The position numbers and the translations under genes are program-made. A stretch of DNA of 64,000 bases, taken from positions 248,001-312,000 of the forward strand of contig NZ_JACHJI010000004.1 in the NCBI RefSeq assembly GCF_014203535.1. Reading direction: 5' to 3'. Shown piece by piece: positions 11,133 to 22,137 of this stretch. This stretch comes from Streptomyces griseomycini. GTDB lineage: Bacteria > Actinomycetota > Actinomycetes > Streptomycetales > Streptomycetaceae. The first letter of the stretch is position 1; every line of letters starts with the position of its first letter. The notes under the pieces were generated by a model. The model saw nothing but the letters and a program-made list of their open reading frames with translations, did not search any database and was not told the DNA's origin.

Positions 11133-12767
11133 TTGGGAATCGGAGACCGAGGCCTGCTCGACTGGCTGGACGAGGCGTCCGCCGAGCGCGGCCTGTACTA
11201 CGCGCACCACGGCGAGGGCTGGGACTTCCGGTCCTACCGCGATCTGAGGGACCTGGTGCTGGGCACCGCCGCGGCCCTGCGGGAGCGGGGGATCGGACAC
11301 GGCGACGTGGTGGCGCTGGTGCAGCGCTCCGGGCCCGGTTTCGTCGCGACCTTCTTCGGCGCGTTGGCCGCGGGCGCCACGCCCTGCACCATCGCCCCGC
11401 CGTTCGCCTTCCAGCGGGCCGACGACTACGAGAAGCACGCCGCCCACCTGTTCGCCACCGTGCGGCCCCGGATCACCGTCTGCGACGCGGATGCGCAGGA
11501 GCGCATCCGCAAGGTCGCCGCCGCGACCGACCTGCCGGAACCGGTCCTCTTCGACGAACTCGTGGCCGGGGCCGAGCCGCTGGACGGACCGCTGGCGCTC
11601 CCGCGGACCGCGCTGGTGCAGTTCACCTCGGGCTCCAGCGGCTTCTCCCGGGGCGTGCGGATCTCCGCCGACTCCCTGCGCGCCAACCTCACCGGGATGC
11701 GCCGCTGGCTGGGCTGTGCCCCGGAGCATCCGGCGATCAGCTGGCTGCCGGTCCACCACGACATGGGCCTGGTCGGCTTCCTGCTCAACGTCGTCGTCAC
11801 CGGCTTCGACGGGCACATGCTCCAGCCGGACGACTTCATCCGCTCGCCGCAGCGCTACCTGCGGCGGATCAGCGAGCAGCGGATCGTCATGACGGCCATG
11901 CCCAACTTCGGCCTGTCCTACATCCTGCGCCGCGTCCGCCCGGACGACCTCGAGGGGCTGCGGTTCGACTCGCTGCGCTGCCTCATCGTCGGCGCCGAGC
12001 GCATCGACCCGCGGGTGCTGGACGACGTCCACGCCCTGCTCGGCCCGCACGGCCTCGACCGCGGCGCCCTGCTGCCCGCGTACGGCAGCGCGGAGGCGAC
12101 CCTCGCCGTGACCGGGCTGGCCCCCGGCGAGGGCTGGACGACGCGTGAGCCGCACGAGGGCGACGCCGCGTCCCTCGCCGGCACGGCGGTCGTCGGCTGC
12201 GGCCGTCCGCTCGAGGGCCGCACGGTGACCATCCGCTCCGAGGACGGCGACGAACTGCCGGACGGACAGGTCGGCGAGATCGTCGTCAGCGGCGTGTCGA
12301 TCGCCGACGGCTACGTCGGCGACGCCGGCTCCGCCTCCGGCACCGACCTCGGCGACCGGCTGCGGACCGGCGACGCGGGCTTCCTGCACGACGGGCAGCT
12401 GTTCGTGATCGGCCGGCTCGGCGACGGCCTGAAGGTCAGCGGCAAGATGGTGTTCGCCGAGAGCCTGGAGACGCTGCTGCACCAGCGCGGCGTCCCCGAG
12501 CGCCGCGTCGCGGTGCTGCTCGGCGTCCGCGACGGCACGCCGACCGGCGTGGCCGTCTTCGCGGGCCTCCAGGACGGCTGGCGGCGCGCCGCCCACGAGG
12601 TGCTGTCCGAGTGGCTGGGCGACGCCGAACTCCTCACCGTCGAGGTTCCGCGCGGCGGCATCGCCGTCACCTCGAGCGGCAAGCCCAGACGCCGGGTGAT
12701 CTGGAAGGCGCTGTGCGGTGGCGCGTACGACGACACCGTCCGTCCGCTGACGGCCGGGGACGACTGA
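11133..12767 (+). CDS. Acyl-AMP ligase of the FAAL family
   Basis: This 544-residue adenylate-forming enzyme activates a carboxylic acid as acyl-AMP for loading onto a carrier or starter C domain. The P-loop-like core QFTSGSSGFSRG lies at about residues 163-174. The segment WLPVHHDMGLVGF is characteristic of fatty-acyl-AMP ligases rather than amino acid A domains, and the C-terminal subdomain ends in a SSGKPRRR core. There is no fused carrier domain and no free ACP in the window. The start is TTG with AGGA eight bases upstream (CGGAGAGGACGAGCACG); no closer ATG or GTG fits. It is divergent from NRPS1, which suggests it supplies the N-terminal acyl group of the peptide. Whether the substrate is a plain fatty acid or a guanidino acid cannot be told from sequence. 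Confidence 0.88.
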   Translation: MGIGDRGLLDWLDEASAERGLYYAHHGEGWDFRSYRDLRDLVLGTAAALRERGIGHGDVVALVQRSGPGFVATFFGALAAGATPCTIAPPFAFQRADDYEKHAAHLFATVRPRITVCDADAQERIRKVAAATDLPEPVLFDELVAGAEPLDGPLALPRTALVQFTSGSSGFSRGVRISADSLRANLTGMRRWLGCAPEHPAISWLPVHHDMGLVGFLLNVVVTGFDGHMLQPDDFIRSPQRYLRRISEQRIVMTAMPNFGLSYILRRVRPDDLEGLRFDSLRCLIVGAERIDPRVLDDVHALLGPHGLDRGALLPAYGSAEATLAVTGLAPGEGWTTREPHEGDAASLAGTAVVGCGRPLEGRTVTIRSEDGDELPDGQVGEIVVSGVSIADGYVGDAGSASGTDLGDRLRTGDAGFLHDGQLFVIGRLGDGLKVSGKMVFAESLETLLHQRGVPERRVAVLLGVRDGTPTGVAVFAGLQDGWRRAAHEVLSEWLGDAELLTVEVPRGGIAVTSSGKPRRRVIWKALCGGAYDDTVRPLTAGDD

Positions 12768-12782
12768 CGACGGGAACGACGG

Positions 12783-12844
12783 GGAGCGGCGGGGGAGCGG
12801 ACGCCGGACGATCGTCCGGGTGGACCGCTCCCGCCCGCCGCTCC
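12783..12844. terminator. Strong inverted repeat after the acyl-AMP ligase
   Basis: Arms GGAGCGGCGGG (12783-12793) and CCCGCCGCTCC (12834-12844) pair perfectly and enclose a second pair GGAGCGG/CCGCTCC (12794-12800 with 12825-12831). It lies 16 bp after the ligase stop and probably ends its transcript without a U tract, as is usual in Streptomyces. Confidence 0.65.
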
Positions 12845-13020
12845 GTCTCCGTGCGCCGCTCCGTTTCCGCCCTCCGCGCCGGCCCGGGCGGACGCGGCGT
12901 GACCGGCGTGGTCCGGGGCGCCGGTCACGGTGTCCGCGTGCGGCCCGCCGCCGGCGGTGAGGACGCCGCCGGCCGATTCCGCCCGGTGGTCCGGGCCCGG
13001 AACCCGCACCGGGAACGGGA

Positions 13021-13053
13021 CCGACCGCCCCGGCGTGCGGCCGGGGCGGTCGG
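13021..13053. terminator. 14-bp perfect hairpin between convergent genes
   Basis: CCGACCGCCCCGGC (13021-13034) and its exact complement (13040-13053) flank a GTGCG loop. It sits between the convergent acyl-AMP ligase and diiron oxygenase genes, so it could terminate from both sides. The rest of the 360-bp gap (12768-13127) holds no gene that I can support. Confidence 0.65.
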
Positions 13054-13127
13054 GAGCGAGCGGGACGATCGGAACGGCCGGGTGACCGGGGGAGGGCCGG
13101 GGACCGGGGGCGCGGAGGCCGGCGGGG

Positions 13128-14147
13128 TCAGCGGACCGCGGCCATCGTCTCCGCCCGCACCAGGTTCTCGGCGATCAGGAGTTCCTTCACCTTCTCGGAC
13201 AGCATGCCCAACTGCCGCAGCACGTGGATGACCTGCTGGAACAGCAGCTGCCGATACGTGGCCATCATCGGGTTGGTCCGCGCGAACCGCACGCCCAGCT
13301 CCACGTCCAGGTCCATGCGTTCCCACAGCTCCCGCAGCATGAACCGGCGTGACATCAGCCGGATCGCCTCCAGCAGGAAGTCCTCCCGGTCGCGCAGCTC
13401 CGCCGAGGTCACCTGCTGGTACATGCCGGTGAGCGCGGTGACGCCGAAGGCGATGTGCCGGGCCTCGTCGCTCGCCACCATCCGCGTGATCTGCCGGATC
13501 AGCGGATCGCCGAAGCCGCTGCTGGCCAGCCGCAGCCCGGTGATGGCCAGGCCCTCCATGACCACCTGCATGCCGAGGTAGACGATGTCCCAGCGCGACT
13601 CCGACAGCACGTCGTGCAGCAGCGTCCCGAGGCCCGGGTTGACCGGGTACACCACGCCCAGCTTCTCGTCCACGTAGCGCGCGAACGCCTCCACGTGCCG
13701 CGCCTCGTCGGCGACCTGGGAGGCGGCGTACGTCTTGGCGTCCATGTCGGGGACGGTCTCGACGAGCCGGGCCGTCGTCACCAGCGCGCCCTGCTCCCCG
13801 TGGAGGAACTGGCTGCACATCCACGCCTGGTACTCCCACCGGAAGCGGGTGAGCAGCTCCGGGGGCACCGGGCTGCCCTCGCCGACCACGAACGACGCGA
13901 GCTTCGCGCCGTTCTCCTCGGTCAGTTCGGAACCGAAGCGGACGTCGTGGTCCCAGTCGATGTCGGTCGTGGCGTTCCACTGGGAGGCCTTGTTCTTCTC
14001 GTACAGGCTCCACACACGGCTGTCGCGCTTGCCGTAGTCCCAGTTCAGGCAGGCCCGGGTGAGGCTCTCCACCTCCATCAGGTCCGCCTTGACGGATTCC
14101 AGGGTGAAGAACGTCGGGTCGGCTGCCTCGTCAGGAAGGGCGGTCAT
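13128..14147 (-). CDS. Ferritin-like diiron oxygenase (AurF/R2-like fold)
   Basis: This 339-residue helical protein has two complete diiron half-sites: E118 then E148-A-R-H151, and E198 then E228-A-R-H231. Each helix pair has the E-(29)-ExxH spacing typical of ferritin-like oxygenases. The family includes N-oxygenases such as AurF and various hydroxylases and desaturases, so the reaction could be N-oxygenation, hydroxylation or dehydrogenation of an acyl or peptidyl intermediate. It lies inside the NRPS cluster, divergent from the thioesterase gene and convergent with the acyl-AMP ligase, so a tailoring or acyl-modifying role is likely. ATG at 14147 is chosen because the protein then begins just before the conserved helical region; the ribosome site is poor. 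Substrate unknown. Confidence 0.8.
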   Translation of the reverse strand: MTALPDEAADPTFFTLESVKADLMEVESLTRACLNWDYGKRDSRVWSLYEKNKASQWNATTDIDWDHDVRFGSELTEENGAKLASFVVGEGSPVPPELLTRFRWEYQAWMCSQFLHGEQGALVTTARLVETVPDMDAKTYAASQVADEARHVEAFARYVDEKLGVVYPVNPGLGTLLHDVLSESRWDIVYLGMQVVMEGLAITGLRLASSGFGDPLIRQITRMVASDEARHIAFGVTALTGMYQQVTSAELRDREDFLLEAIRLMSRRFMLRELWERMDLDVELGVRFARTNPMMATYRQLLFQQVIHVLRQLGMLSEKVKELLIAENLVRAETMAAVR

Positions 14148-14350
14148 CGTGAAGGGGATCCCCTCAGGGCACAGGAGCAGGACTGTTCCGCTGATCCTCC
14201 GCACCGCGCCCTCCCGCGGGCCAGGCAGGCCCCGGGCAACTGGGCGGCAGAGGTGTTGCCGGTCGGTGTGCCTGGCTCCGTCGCCGGCGGCCGCCCACCA
14301 TGATCCCCGCGGGCCATCGCCCGGAGAACGCCGGCCGACGAAGGAGCGGG

Positions 14351-15166
14351 ATGCGAACCGATGCCGCCGCACGACCCCTCCACTCCGCGCACACCCCGAC
14401 GCGCGGTGTGGACAGCCCGTGGATCGTCGGCCGGGTGAGTGCCCCCGACACCCGTCTGCGGCTGGTCTGCCTGCCGCAGGCGGGCGGCAGCGCCGCGTCG
14501 TTCGCGCCCTGGCGGCTCACCCCGCCGCCGGGCGTGGAACTGGCCACGGTGGAACTGCCCGGCCGGGGCGTCCGCAGCGCCGAACCGGTGCCGGACACCC
14601 TGGAGCAGCTCGCCGACGCCGTGCTCGACGGCGTCGCCGGTGAACTCCACGCGCCGTACGCCCTCTTCGGCCACAGCTTCGGCGCCCTGCTCGCCTACGA
14701 GATCGCCGTCCGCGTCCGCCGCCGCGGCCTGCCCCCGCCCGCCGCACTGCTCGTCTCCGCCTCGCGCGCCCCGCACGTCCGGGTGCTCCGGCGGATCTCC
14801 GACCGCGGCGACGAGGGCCTGCTCAGCTGGCTGGAGGGGTTCGGCGGCTTCCCGCCCGAACTGCGCCGCTACCCCGCCTACCTGCGGTACGCCCTGCGCA
14901 CGGTCCGCCGCGACCTGGCGCTGGCCGAGGCGTACACCGCCCCCGGCCCCGCGCCCGCCGGCTGCCCCCTGTACGTGTTCGGCGGCGCCGACGACCCGCT
15001 GGTGAGCCCGCGCCGGCTGGAGGACTGGCGGGACTGCGCCGCCGACGGGTTCGCGCTGCGGATGCTGCCCGGCGGCCACGACTACCCGTTCACCCAGGCC
15101 GGCCACACGCTCGAGGCCCTCGTGGAGGCGCTCGGCCCGCTCGTCCGGCCGCAGCTCCTTCCCTGA
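14351..15166 (+). CDS. Type II thioesterase (alpha/beta hydrolase)
   Basis: This 271-residue stand-alone thioesterase belongs to the GrsT/RifR class, which removes stalled acyl groups from carrier domains. The nucleophile motif GHSFGA has Ser109; the other triad members are likely the Asp of GGADDPLV and the His of GGHDYPF. An early [11 protein letters not shown] segment is also typical. ATG at 14351 is preceded by AAGGAG with a short 4-base spacer; a GTG further in is possible. It lies 83 bp upstream of NRPS3. Because NRPS3 has no integrated TE, this enzyme may also take part in product release, which is an inference. Confidence 0.9.
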   Translation: MRTDAAARPLHSAHTPTRGVDSPWIVGRVSAPDTRLRLVCLPQAGGSAASFAPWRLTPPPGVELATVELPGRGVRSAEPVPDTLEQLADAVLDGVAGELHAPYALFGHSFGALLAYEIAVRVRRRGLPPPAALLVSASRAPHVRVLRRISDRGDEGLLSWLEGFGGFPPELRRYPAYLRYALRTVRRDLALAEAYTAPGPAPAGCPLYVFGGADDPLVSPRRLEDWRDCAADGFALRMLPGGHDYPFTQAGHTLEALVEALGPLVRPQLLP

Positions 15167-15249
15167 TCCTCCCCGATCCACCGGCCGAACCCCGCCCGGG
15201 CGAGCGCGTCGCCGCACGCGCCGCCGACCGCTTCCGGGAAGACCTCACA

Positions 15250-18200
15250 GTGAAGACCAACGCCGCCCCGCACGACCGCCGGCCGTCGCCGAGCACCGCC
15301 CCGTCGCCGATCGAGGCCGCACTGCCCCTCACCCCGCTCCAGGAGGGCATGCTCTTCCACGCCCTGTACGACCCCGAGGGCGCGGACGTCTACACCGTGC
15401 AGGCCCCCTTCGAGCTGACCGGCCGGATCGACGCCGACGCGCTCAGGGCCGCGTGCGCGGACACGCTCGCCGGGCACGCCGCGCTGCGGGCCGGCTTCCG
15501 CGAGCGCGCCGGCGGGCAGCCCGTGCAGCTGATCCGCCGCACCGCGGCCACGTCCTGGACCGCGCTCGACCTCGCGGGGGACGAGGAGTCCGTACGCGTC
15601 AAGAAGCTGGTCGCCTTCCTGGAGGAGGAGCGGCGGCGGCGCTTCGACATGGCGGACCCGCCGCTGATCCGGTTCGCGCTCGTCCGGCTCGCCGCGGACC
15701 GGCACGCGTTCGTGCTGACCTACCACCACATCCTGCTGGACGGCTGGTCGGTGCCGCTGGTGCTGGAGGACCTGTTCACCCGGTACCACCACCACGCCAC
15801 AGGCGGCGGCACCGTCACCGGCGCTCCCTTCACCCCCCTCGCCGACTACCTGCGCTGGCTGTCCCGGCAGGACCGGGCCGCCGCCGAGCGGGCCTGGGGC
15901 GAGGCGCTGGCCGGCCTGGCCGAGCCGACACTCGTCGCACCCGGCGCCGCCGAGGCCGGCGACGGAACGCTTCCCGGACTGGTCCGCGTCACGCTGCCCG
16001 AGGACACCAGCCGCGCGCTGGAGCGGGCCGCGCGCCGGCACGGCCTCACCCTCAACTCCGTCGTCCAGGGCGTCTGGGCGCTGCTGCTGGCCCTGCTCAC
16101 CGGGCGCGACGACGTGGTGTTCGGGCAGACCGTGCACGGCCGCCCGGCCGGTCTGCCCGGCGCCGACCGGGTCGTCGGCCTGCTGATGAACACCGTCCCC
16201 GTCCGGGTACGGATCGATCCCGGGGAACCGCTGGCCGCGCTCTTCGCCCGGATCCAGGACGAACAGCTCGCCCTCGCCCCGCACCAGCACCTCGGGCTGG
16301 CCGACGTGCGGCGCCTGGCCGGCCACGGCCCGCTGTTCGACACCGCGACCAGCTTCGGCGACGCGCCCCTGGGCTGGGACACCCTGCGCGACGCCGTCCC
16401 CGGCCTGCGCGTCGCCCCCCTGCTGCAGGCCGGGGAGGGGACACGGGACACCGGGGCCGGGGAGGAGGAGCGGGGCACCGGGGCCACCGAGGGCCCGGAC
16501 GCCCCCGGCGGGCAGGAGATCACCGGCGCCACCCACTACCCGCTCAGCGTCGTCGCCCTCGCAGGCCCCCGGCTGAGCCTCCACCTCAGCTACCGCAGGG
16601 ACCTGTTCGACGACGACCGCATGGAGCTGATCGGCTCCCGCCTGCGCCTGCTGCTCGACGCCTTCGCGCAGGACCCCACGGCCCCCGTCGCCCGGCTGCC
16701 CCTGCTGACCGCCGAGGAACACCGGAGGGTGCTCGGCACATGGGGCCGCGGCTCCGGAGAGGTCCCCGAACCCGCCCCGCTGACCCGGCGGTTCGCGGAA
16801 CAGGCGCGGACCACCCCGGACGCCCCGGCCGTGGCCGACGCCGAGCGCACCCTCACCTACCGCCGACTGGACGAGGAGTCCGGCCGGCTGGCCCGGCTCC
16901 TGACCGAACGGGGCGTCACCCGCGGCGACCTGGTGGCCGTCGCCCTGCCGCGCGGTACCGACCTGATCGTGGCGCTGGTCGCCGCGCTGAAGGCCGGCGC
17001 CGGGTACGTGCCGATCGACCCCGGCCACCCCGCCGAGCGCATCGCCTTCATGCTCGACGACGCCGAGCCCGCCGCCGTCGTCTGCGCCGACGCCGGGCAC
17101 CCGGCCCTCGCCGGGCACCCGGCCCTGGTCCCGCTCGGCGACCCGGCCGTACGGGCGGCCCTGGCGGCGTTCGACGGGCCCGCACCGGCCGTCGACGTGC
17201 GGCCCGAGGACATCGCGTACGTGATCTACACCTCCGGCTCCACGGGCCGCCCCAAGGGCGTGGTCGTCGAGCACCGCACGGTCGACGGCTACCTCGCCTT
17301 CGCCCGTGCCGCCTACCCCGGCCTGGCCGACCAGGCGCTGGTGCACTCGCCGCCGTCCTTCGACCTCACCGTCACGGGCGTCCTCGGCCCCCTGACCGCG
17401 GGCGGCCTGGTCCGCGTCGTCGACCTGACCGACGTCGACGCCCCGGTCGGCGCCGGTGCCAGGCCGCCCGCCTTCGTCAAGGCCACCCCCAGCCACCTGC
17501 CGGTGCTCGTCGCCTCCGCCGACTGGTACTCGCCCACCGGACAACTCGTCCTCGGCGGGGAGCAGCTGACCGGCGAGGCGCTGGCCGAGTGGCGCGCCGG
17601 CCACCCGGACACCACGATCGTCAACGAGTACGGCCCCACCGAGGCGACCGTCGGCTGCATGGAGTACCGCCTGGAACCCGGCGACCCGCTGCCCCGGGGC
17701 GCGGTGCCGATCGGCGGGCCCGTGCCCGCCGCGCGGCTCTACGTCCTGGACCCCTGGCTGCGCCCGGTCCCGCCGGGCGTCCCCGGCGAGCTGTACGTCG
17801 GCGGTGACGTCCTGGCCCGGGGCTACGCCCGACGCCCCGGCCTCACCGCGTCCCGCTTCGTCGCCGATCCGTTCGGCGCGCCGGGCGCCCGGATGTACCG
17901 CACCGGCGACCTCGCGTGGTGGCGGCCCGACGGCACCATGGTCTACGCCGGGCGCACCGACGACCAGGTCAAGGTCCGCGGCCACCGGATCGAACTCGGC
18001 GAGGTCGAGGCCGTGGTCGGCGCCGACCCCGCGGTCGCCCGGGTGGCCGCGGCCGTGCGCGAGGACCGGCGCGGGGCGCCCCGCCTGGTGGCGTACGTGG
18101 TGCCCGGCCCGGGGAGCGACCTGACGGGCCTGGCCGACCGGATCGCCGGGCGGCTGCCCGCCTACATGGTGCCCTCGTCCTTCGTCCCGCTGACCGAGCT

Positions 18201-21200
18201 CCCGCTCACCCCCAACGGCAAGGTCGACCGTTCCGCCCTGCCCGCCCCCGAGCGGCCGGAGCGGTCCGAGCGGCCGGAGGGACCCGTGGAGGCCGGGCCG
18301 ACCCCGGTGCCGGGTGCCGTGGATCCCGCGGCGATGCTGGCGGGTCTGTTCGGGCAGGTGCTGGGGTTGGAGGCGGTGGGGGTCGAGGAGGACTTCTTCG
18401 GTCTCGGCGGTGATTCGATCACGGTGATCCAGTTGGTGGCGCGGGCGCGTGAGGCGGGGGTGCGGCTGACGCCGAAGCAGGTGTTCACGCACCGCACGGC
18501 CGCCGCCCTGGCCGCCCTGGCGGAGGAGCCCGCACCCGCGAGGCCCGGACCGGAGCCGACCCCGGTGCCGGGTGCCGTGGATCCCGCGGTGACGCTGGCG
18601 GGTCTGTTCGGGCAGGTGCTGGGGTTGGAGGCGGTGGGGGTCGAGGAGGACTTCTTCGGTCTCGGCGGTGATTCGATCACGGTGATCCAGTTGGTGGCGC
18701 GGGCGCGTGAGGCGGGGGTGCGGCTGACGCCGAAGCAGGTGTTCACGCACCGCACGGCCGCCGCCCTGGCCGCTTTGGCGGAGGAGCCCGCACCCGCGAG
18801 GCCCGGACCGGAGCGGCCGGCCGCCGGCGCGGAGTCCGACACGGTCACCGTCGTCCCCGCCACACCCCTGATGCGGCGGCTGCGCGAACACGGCGGCGGC
18901 TACGACGCCTTCCACCAGTCGACCCTGCTGCGCGTCCCGCCGGCGATCGGCACCGACCGGCTGCGCACCGCCGTGGCCGCCGTCCTGGCCCGGCACCAGG
19001 CGCTGCGCGGACGGCTGCGCGAGGACGGGTCCCTCGCCGTGGACCCCGCCCCGCACGCGGCGCCGCGGGACGCCGTACGGCGGGTCGACGTCTCCGTCCT
19101 GAACGCCTCGGACGCCCCGGACACCCCGACCGCCCCGGACGAGGAGCTGCGCCGCCGGATCGCCGCCCACGCCGCGGAGGACGCCGACGCCCTCGCTCCG
19201 CGCGACGGCGCGATGCTGCGGGTCACCTGGTTCGACGCGGGGGAGGAGCGGCCGGGGCGGCTGCTCGTCACCGTCCACCACCTCGCCGTCGACGCGGTGT
19301 CCTGGCACACCCTGCTCACCGACCTCCACACCGCCTGGCACGCCGCCGCGTCCGGCGCCCCCGTGCGGCTCGACCCCGTGCCGCTGCCGCTCGCCGAGTG
19401 GAGCGGCGCGCTGCACCGGGCGGCGCACGAGGCGGACGTCCTCGCCGAGCTCCCCCACTGGCGGCGGACCCTGGCCACCGACGGCCCCGCCCTGACCGAG
19501 GCGCGCCTGTCGCCCTCCCGGGACATCCACGCCACCGCCGGCGAACTGCGCCGCACCCTGCCCGAGGACCTGACCGGGGAACTGCTCGCCACGGTGCCCA
19601 CCGCGCTCGGCACCCGCACGAACGAGGTGCTGCTCACCGCCCTCGCCCTCGCGCTCGCCGCCCGGCGCGGCCCGGACCCCGGCGACACCTCCGTCCTGAT
19701 CGACGTCGAGGGCCACGGCCGCGAACCGCTCGAGCAGGAGGCCGACCTGTCGGAAACCGTCGGCTGGCTCACCTCCCTGTACCCCGTCCGCCTCGACCCG
19801 GGGTTCCCCGACTGGAGCCCCGAGGGCGGCGACCCCGCGACCGACGACCGCCTCGGCGAGGCCGTGCGCCGGGTCGCGGCCCAGCTCGGCCGAGTGCCGC
19901 GCCACGGCCTGGGCTACGGCCTGCTGCGCCATCTCAACCCCGGGACGGCGGCCGACCTGGCCGCCCGCCCGACGCCCCAGCTGTGCTTCAACTACCTGGG
20001 CCGGCAGAGCGGTCCGGCGGCCGGGGAGGCGGACTGGGACATCGCGCCCGAGTCCGACGCGCTGCCGCTCGGCGCCGACCCGCGGATGCCGCTGACCCAT
20101 GTCGTCGAGGTCGACGCCGTGGTCGAGGAGGGCCCGGCCGGACCCCGGCTCGTCGCCCACTGGCGGTGGGCCCGGCGGCTGCTGACGGAGTCCGAGGCCG
20201 GCGAACTGGCGGACCTGTGGTTCGCGGCCCTGCGGGCCCTCGTCGCCCACGGCACCGCGCGCCCGGCGCGCACCGCACGGGAGGACGCCGCCGAGCGTGC
20301 CCGGCTGGCCGCCCGGACCGGGCTGCCCGTCGAACGGCTGCTGCCGATGACGCCGACGCAGGAGGGCCTGCTCTTCCACGCCCGCTACGACAGCGCCGGC
20401 CTCGACGTCTACACCGTGCAGATCGCGCTGGAGACCGAGGGACCGCTGGACGTCGAACGGTTCCGGCAGGCCTGCGACGCCCTGCTGCGCCGCCACCCGA
20501 CGCTCCGCGCCGCCTTCCTCCAGCGGCGCTCGGGCGAGCCGGTGCAGGCCGTGGTGGAACACGTCCGGATGCCCTGGCGGGTGCACGACCTGACCGGACT
20601 GCGCGGGCCGGAGCAGGACGCCCGCCGCGCCGAACTGCTGGACGCCGACCGGCACCGCCGCTTCGACCCCGCCGCGCCGCCGCTGATGCGCTGCACCGTG
20701 CTCGCGCTCGCCGAGGACCGGCACCACCTGGTGCTGAGCGTGCACCACCTGCTCGTCGACGGCTGGTCCACCTCCCTGCTGCTGCGGGACCTGCTGGCGC
20801 TGTTCGACCGGAACGGCGACGCCGCGGGCCTGCCCGCCCCCGGCGACCACCCCGGCCACCTGAGCTGGCTCGCCGCACAGGACCGGGACGGGGCGCGCAC
20901 CGCCTGGGCGGAGGCCCTGGCCGACCTGCCGGCGCCCACCCTGGTGTGCCCCGGCCGGGACACCGCCCGCGTGCGGACCCTGCCGGAGACCCTCACCGTC
21001 GAGCTGTCCGAGGCGGACACCACCGCCCTGCTCGACGCGGCCCGCGGCCACGGCGTCACGCCGAACACCCTGGTCCGCGCGGCGTGGGCGCTGTGCCTGC
21101 ACGACCTGACCGGACAGCGGGACCTCGTCTTCGGCGCCGTGGTCTCCGGCCGCGAGGCCGATCTGCCGGACGTCGCCGAGACGGTCGGGATGCTCATCAA

Positions 21201-21906
21201 CACCGTGCCGGTCCGGGTCCGCCTGGACGCCGGCGAGCCGGTGGCGGACCTGCTGCGCCGCCTGCAGGGCGAGCAGGCCACGCTCCTGCCCCACCACCAC
21301 CTCGCCCTGGCCGAGGTGCAGCGGGCCGTGGGACGGGGCACGCTCTTCGACAGCTGCGTGGTCTTCGAGAACTTCCCGACCGCCCAGGCCCTCCCGAGCC
21401 CCGACGACGGCCTGCGCCTGACCGGGCTGGCGGGCCACGACCCGTACCACTACCCGCTGAAGCTCATGGTCGCGCCCGGCAGCCGGCTCCGGTTGGAGAT
21501 CGGCCACCGCGCCGACCTCCTCGACGCCGGAACCGGCGAACGGGTGGCCGCCCGGCTGCACGGGCTGCTGACCGCCCTGCCGCGGGAACTCACCGCCCCG
21601 ACCGGGCGCTTCCTCCGCCCCGGCGCGGGTTCCGCGCCCTCGCCGGACACCGTCGGACGGCGGCTGTGCGCACTGGCCGCCGAGGTCCTCGGACGTACGG
21701 CCGTCGGCGCCGACGACGACCTGTTCGCCCTCGGCTGCGACTCGCTGACCGCGCTGCGCCTGACCGGCCGCATCGAGGCCGAGCTGGGCCTCGGCACCGA
21801 CGTCTCGGCCGTCTTCCGCCACCGCACACCCCGGGCCCTCGCCGCCGCGCTCACCGCACGACCGGCCGGCGCCGGGACCGCACCACCCACCAGGAGAACG
21901 ACATGA
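15250..21906 (+). CDS. NRPS3 (C-A-T-T-E-C-T), terminal synthetase
   Basis: This 2218-residue synthetase has C ([11 protein letters not shown]), A, two tandem T domains (Ser 1056 and Ser 1142), E ([10 protein letters not shown] at about 1340, plus a CFNYLGRQ motif), C ([10 protein letters not shown]) and a last T (Ser about 2165 in CDSLTAL). The A-domain pocket reads DLTKVGEVGK, a close match to the known asparagine code DLTKLGEVGK, so Asn is loaded and then epimerised to D-Asn. The final C-T lacks an A domain and no TE follows, so the last carrier must be loaded in trans or used for release. GTG at 15250 has GGAAG eight bases upstream. The stop overlaps the MbtH start (ATGA). A-domain specificity is a manual read. 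Confidence 0.95.
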   Translation: MKTNAAPHDRRPSPSTAPSPIEAALPLTPLQEGMLFHALYDPEGADVYTVQAPFELTGRIDADALRAACADTLAGHAALRAGFRERAGGQPVQLIRRTAATSWTALDLAGDEESVRVKKLVAFLEEERRRRFDMADPPLIRFALVRLAADRHAFVLTYHHILLDGWSVPLVLEDLFTRYHHHATGGGTVTGAPFTPLADYLRWLSRQDRAAAERAWGEALAGLAEPTLVAPGAAEAGDGTLPGLVRVTLPEDTSRALERAARRHGLTLNSVVQGVWALLLALLTGRDDVVFGQTVHGRPAGLPGADRVVGLLMNTVPVRVRIDPGEPLAALFARIQDEQLALAPHQHLGLADVRRLAGHGPLFDTATSFGDAPLGWDTLRDAVPGLRVAPLLQAGEGTRDTGAGEEERGTGATEGPDAPGGQEITGATHYPLSVVALAGPRLSLHLSYRRDLFDDDRMELIGSRLRLLLDAFAQDPTAPVARLPLLTAEEHRRVLGTWGRGSGEVPEPAPLTRRFAEQARTTPDAPAVADAERTLTYRRLDEESGRLARLLTERGVTRGDLVAVALPRGTDLIVALVAALKAGAGYVPIDPGHPAERIAFMLDDAEPAAVVCADAGHPALAGHPALVPLGDPAVRAALAAFDGPAPAVDVRPEDIAYVIYTSGSTGRPKGVVVEHRTVDGYLAFARAAYPGLADQALVHSPPSFDLTVTGVLGPLTAGGLVRVVDLTDVDAPVGAGARPPAFVKATPSHLPVLVASADWYSPTGQLVLGGEQLTGEALAEWRAGHPDTTIVNEYGPTEATVGCMEYRLEPGDPLPRGAVPIGGPVPAARLYVLDPWLRPVPPGVPGELYVGGDVLARGYARRPGLTASRFVADPFGAPGARMYRTGDLAWWRPDGTMVYAGRTDDQVKVRGHRIELGEVEAVVGADPAVARVAAAVREDRRGAPRLVAYVVPGPGSDLTGLADRIAGRLPAYMVPSSFVPLTELPLTPNGKVDRSALPAPERPERSERPEGPVEAGPTPVPGAVDPAAMLAGLFGQVLGLEAVGVEEDFFGLGGDSITVIQLVARAREAGVRLTPKQVFTHRTAAALAALAEEPAPARPGPEPTPVPGAVDPAVTLAGLFGQVLGLEAVGVEEDFFGLGGDSITVIQLVARAREAGVRLTPKQVFTHRTAAALAALAEEPAPARPGPERPAAGAESDTVTVVPATPLMRRLREHGGGYDAFHQSTLLRVPPAIGTDRLRTAVAAVLARHQALRGRLREDGSLAVDPAPHAAPRDAVRRVDVSVLNASDAPDTPTAPDEELRRRIAAHAAEDADALAPRDGAMLRVTWFDAGEERPGRLLVTVHHLAVDAVSWHTLLTDLHTAWHAAASGAPVRLDPVPLPLAEWSGALHRAAHEADVLAELPHWRRTLATDGPALTEARLSPSRDIHATAGELRRTLPEDLTGELLATVPTALGTRTNEVLLTALALALAARRGPDPGDTSVLIDVEGHGREPLEQEADLSETVGWLTSLYPVRLDPGFPDWSPEGGDPATDDRLGEAVRRVAAQLGRVPRHGLGYGLLRHLNPGTAADLAARPTPQLCFNYLGRQSGPAAGEADWDIAPESDALPLGADPRMPLTHVVEVDAVVEEGPAGPRLVAHWRWARRLLTESEAGELADLWFAALRALVAHGTARPARTAREDAAERARLAARTGLPVERLLPMTPTQEGLLFHARYDSAGLDVYTVQIALETEGPLDVERFRQACDALLRRHPTLRAAFLQRRSGEPVQAVVEHVRMPWRVHDLTGLRGPEQDARRAELLDADRHRRFDPAAPPLMRCTVLALAEDRHHLVLSVHHLLVDGWSTSLLLRDLLALFDRNGDAAGLPAPGDHPGHLSWLAAQDRDGARTAWAEALADLPAPTLVCPGRDTARVRTLPETLTVELSEADTTALLDAARGHGVTPNTLVRAAWALCLHDLTGQRDLVFGAVVSGREADLPDVAETVGMLINTVPVRVRLDAGEPVADLLRRLQGEQATLLPHHHLALAEVQRAVGRGTLFDSCVVFENFPTAQALPSPDDGLRLTGLAGHDPYHYPLKLMVAPGSRLRLEIGHRADLLDAGTGERVAARLHGLLTALPRELTAPTGRFLRPGAGSAPSPDTVGRRLCALAAEVLGRTAVGADDDLFALGCDSLTALRLTGRIEAELGLGTDVSAVFRHRTPRALAAALTARPAGAGTAPPTRRTT
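18301..18816 (+). repeat. 258-bp tandem duplication encoding the twin T domains of NRPS3
   Basis: Two 258-bp units (18301-18558 and 18559-18816) are almost identical: I see about five mismatches, including GCGATG against GTGACG near the start and GCCCTG against GCTTTG near the end. Each encodes an 86-residue linker plus T domain with [12 protein letters not shown]. The units use ttg, ggt, cgt and gat codons that are scarce in the flanking A and E domains. Confidence 0.95.
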
Positions 21907-22103
21907 CCAACCCCTTCGACGACGAGGACGGCACCTTCCACGTGCTCGTCAACGCCGAACGCCAGCACTGCCTCTGGCCCGCCTTCGCTCTGGTGCCGCC
22001 CGGCTGGGACGTGGTCCTGGCCGACAGCGACCGCCGGACCTGCCTGGATCACATCGAGCAGAACTGGACCGACATGCGCCCGGCGAGCCTCGCCGACGCG
22101 TAA
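21903..22103 (+). CDS. MbtH-like NRPS chaperone
   Basis: This 66-residue protein of the MbtH family binds NRPS A domains and supports their folding and adenylation. Family marks are the NPFDD start, the [12 protein letters not shown] segment, PPGW and WTDMRP near the end. The ATG overlaps the NRPS3 stop by four bases (ATGA), so it is translationally coupled to NRPS3. It probably serves some or all of the four A domains of this cluster. Confidence 0.97.
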   Translation: MTNPFDDEDGTFHVLVNAERQHCLWPAFALVPPGWDVVLADSDRRTCLDHIEQNWTDMRPASLADA

Positions 22104-22137
22104 CCAGCCCCGCCCTCACAGACAGGTGGCCGTACCC

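Noticed and set aside
12311-13009. Frames on the minus strand in the gap after the acyl-AMP ligase
   Set aside because: They read through two strong hairpins and have no motif or ribosome site.
15082-21822. 2246-codon frame opposite NRPS3
   Set aside because: Same artefact; repetitive Gly/Gln/Arg composition and no motif, against a complete NRPS on the plus strand.
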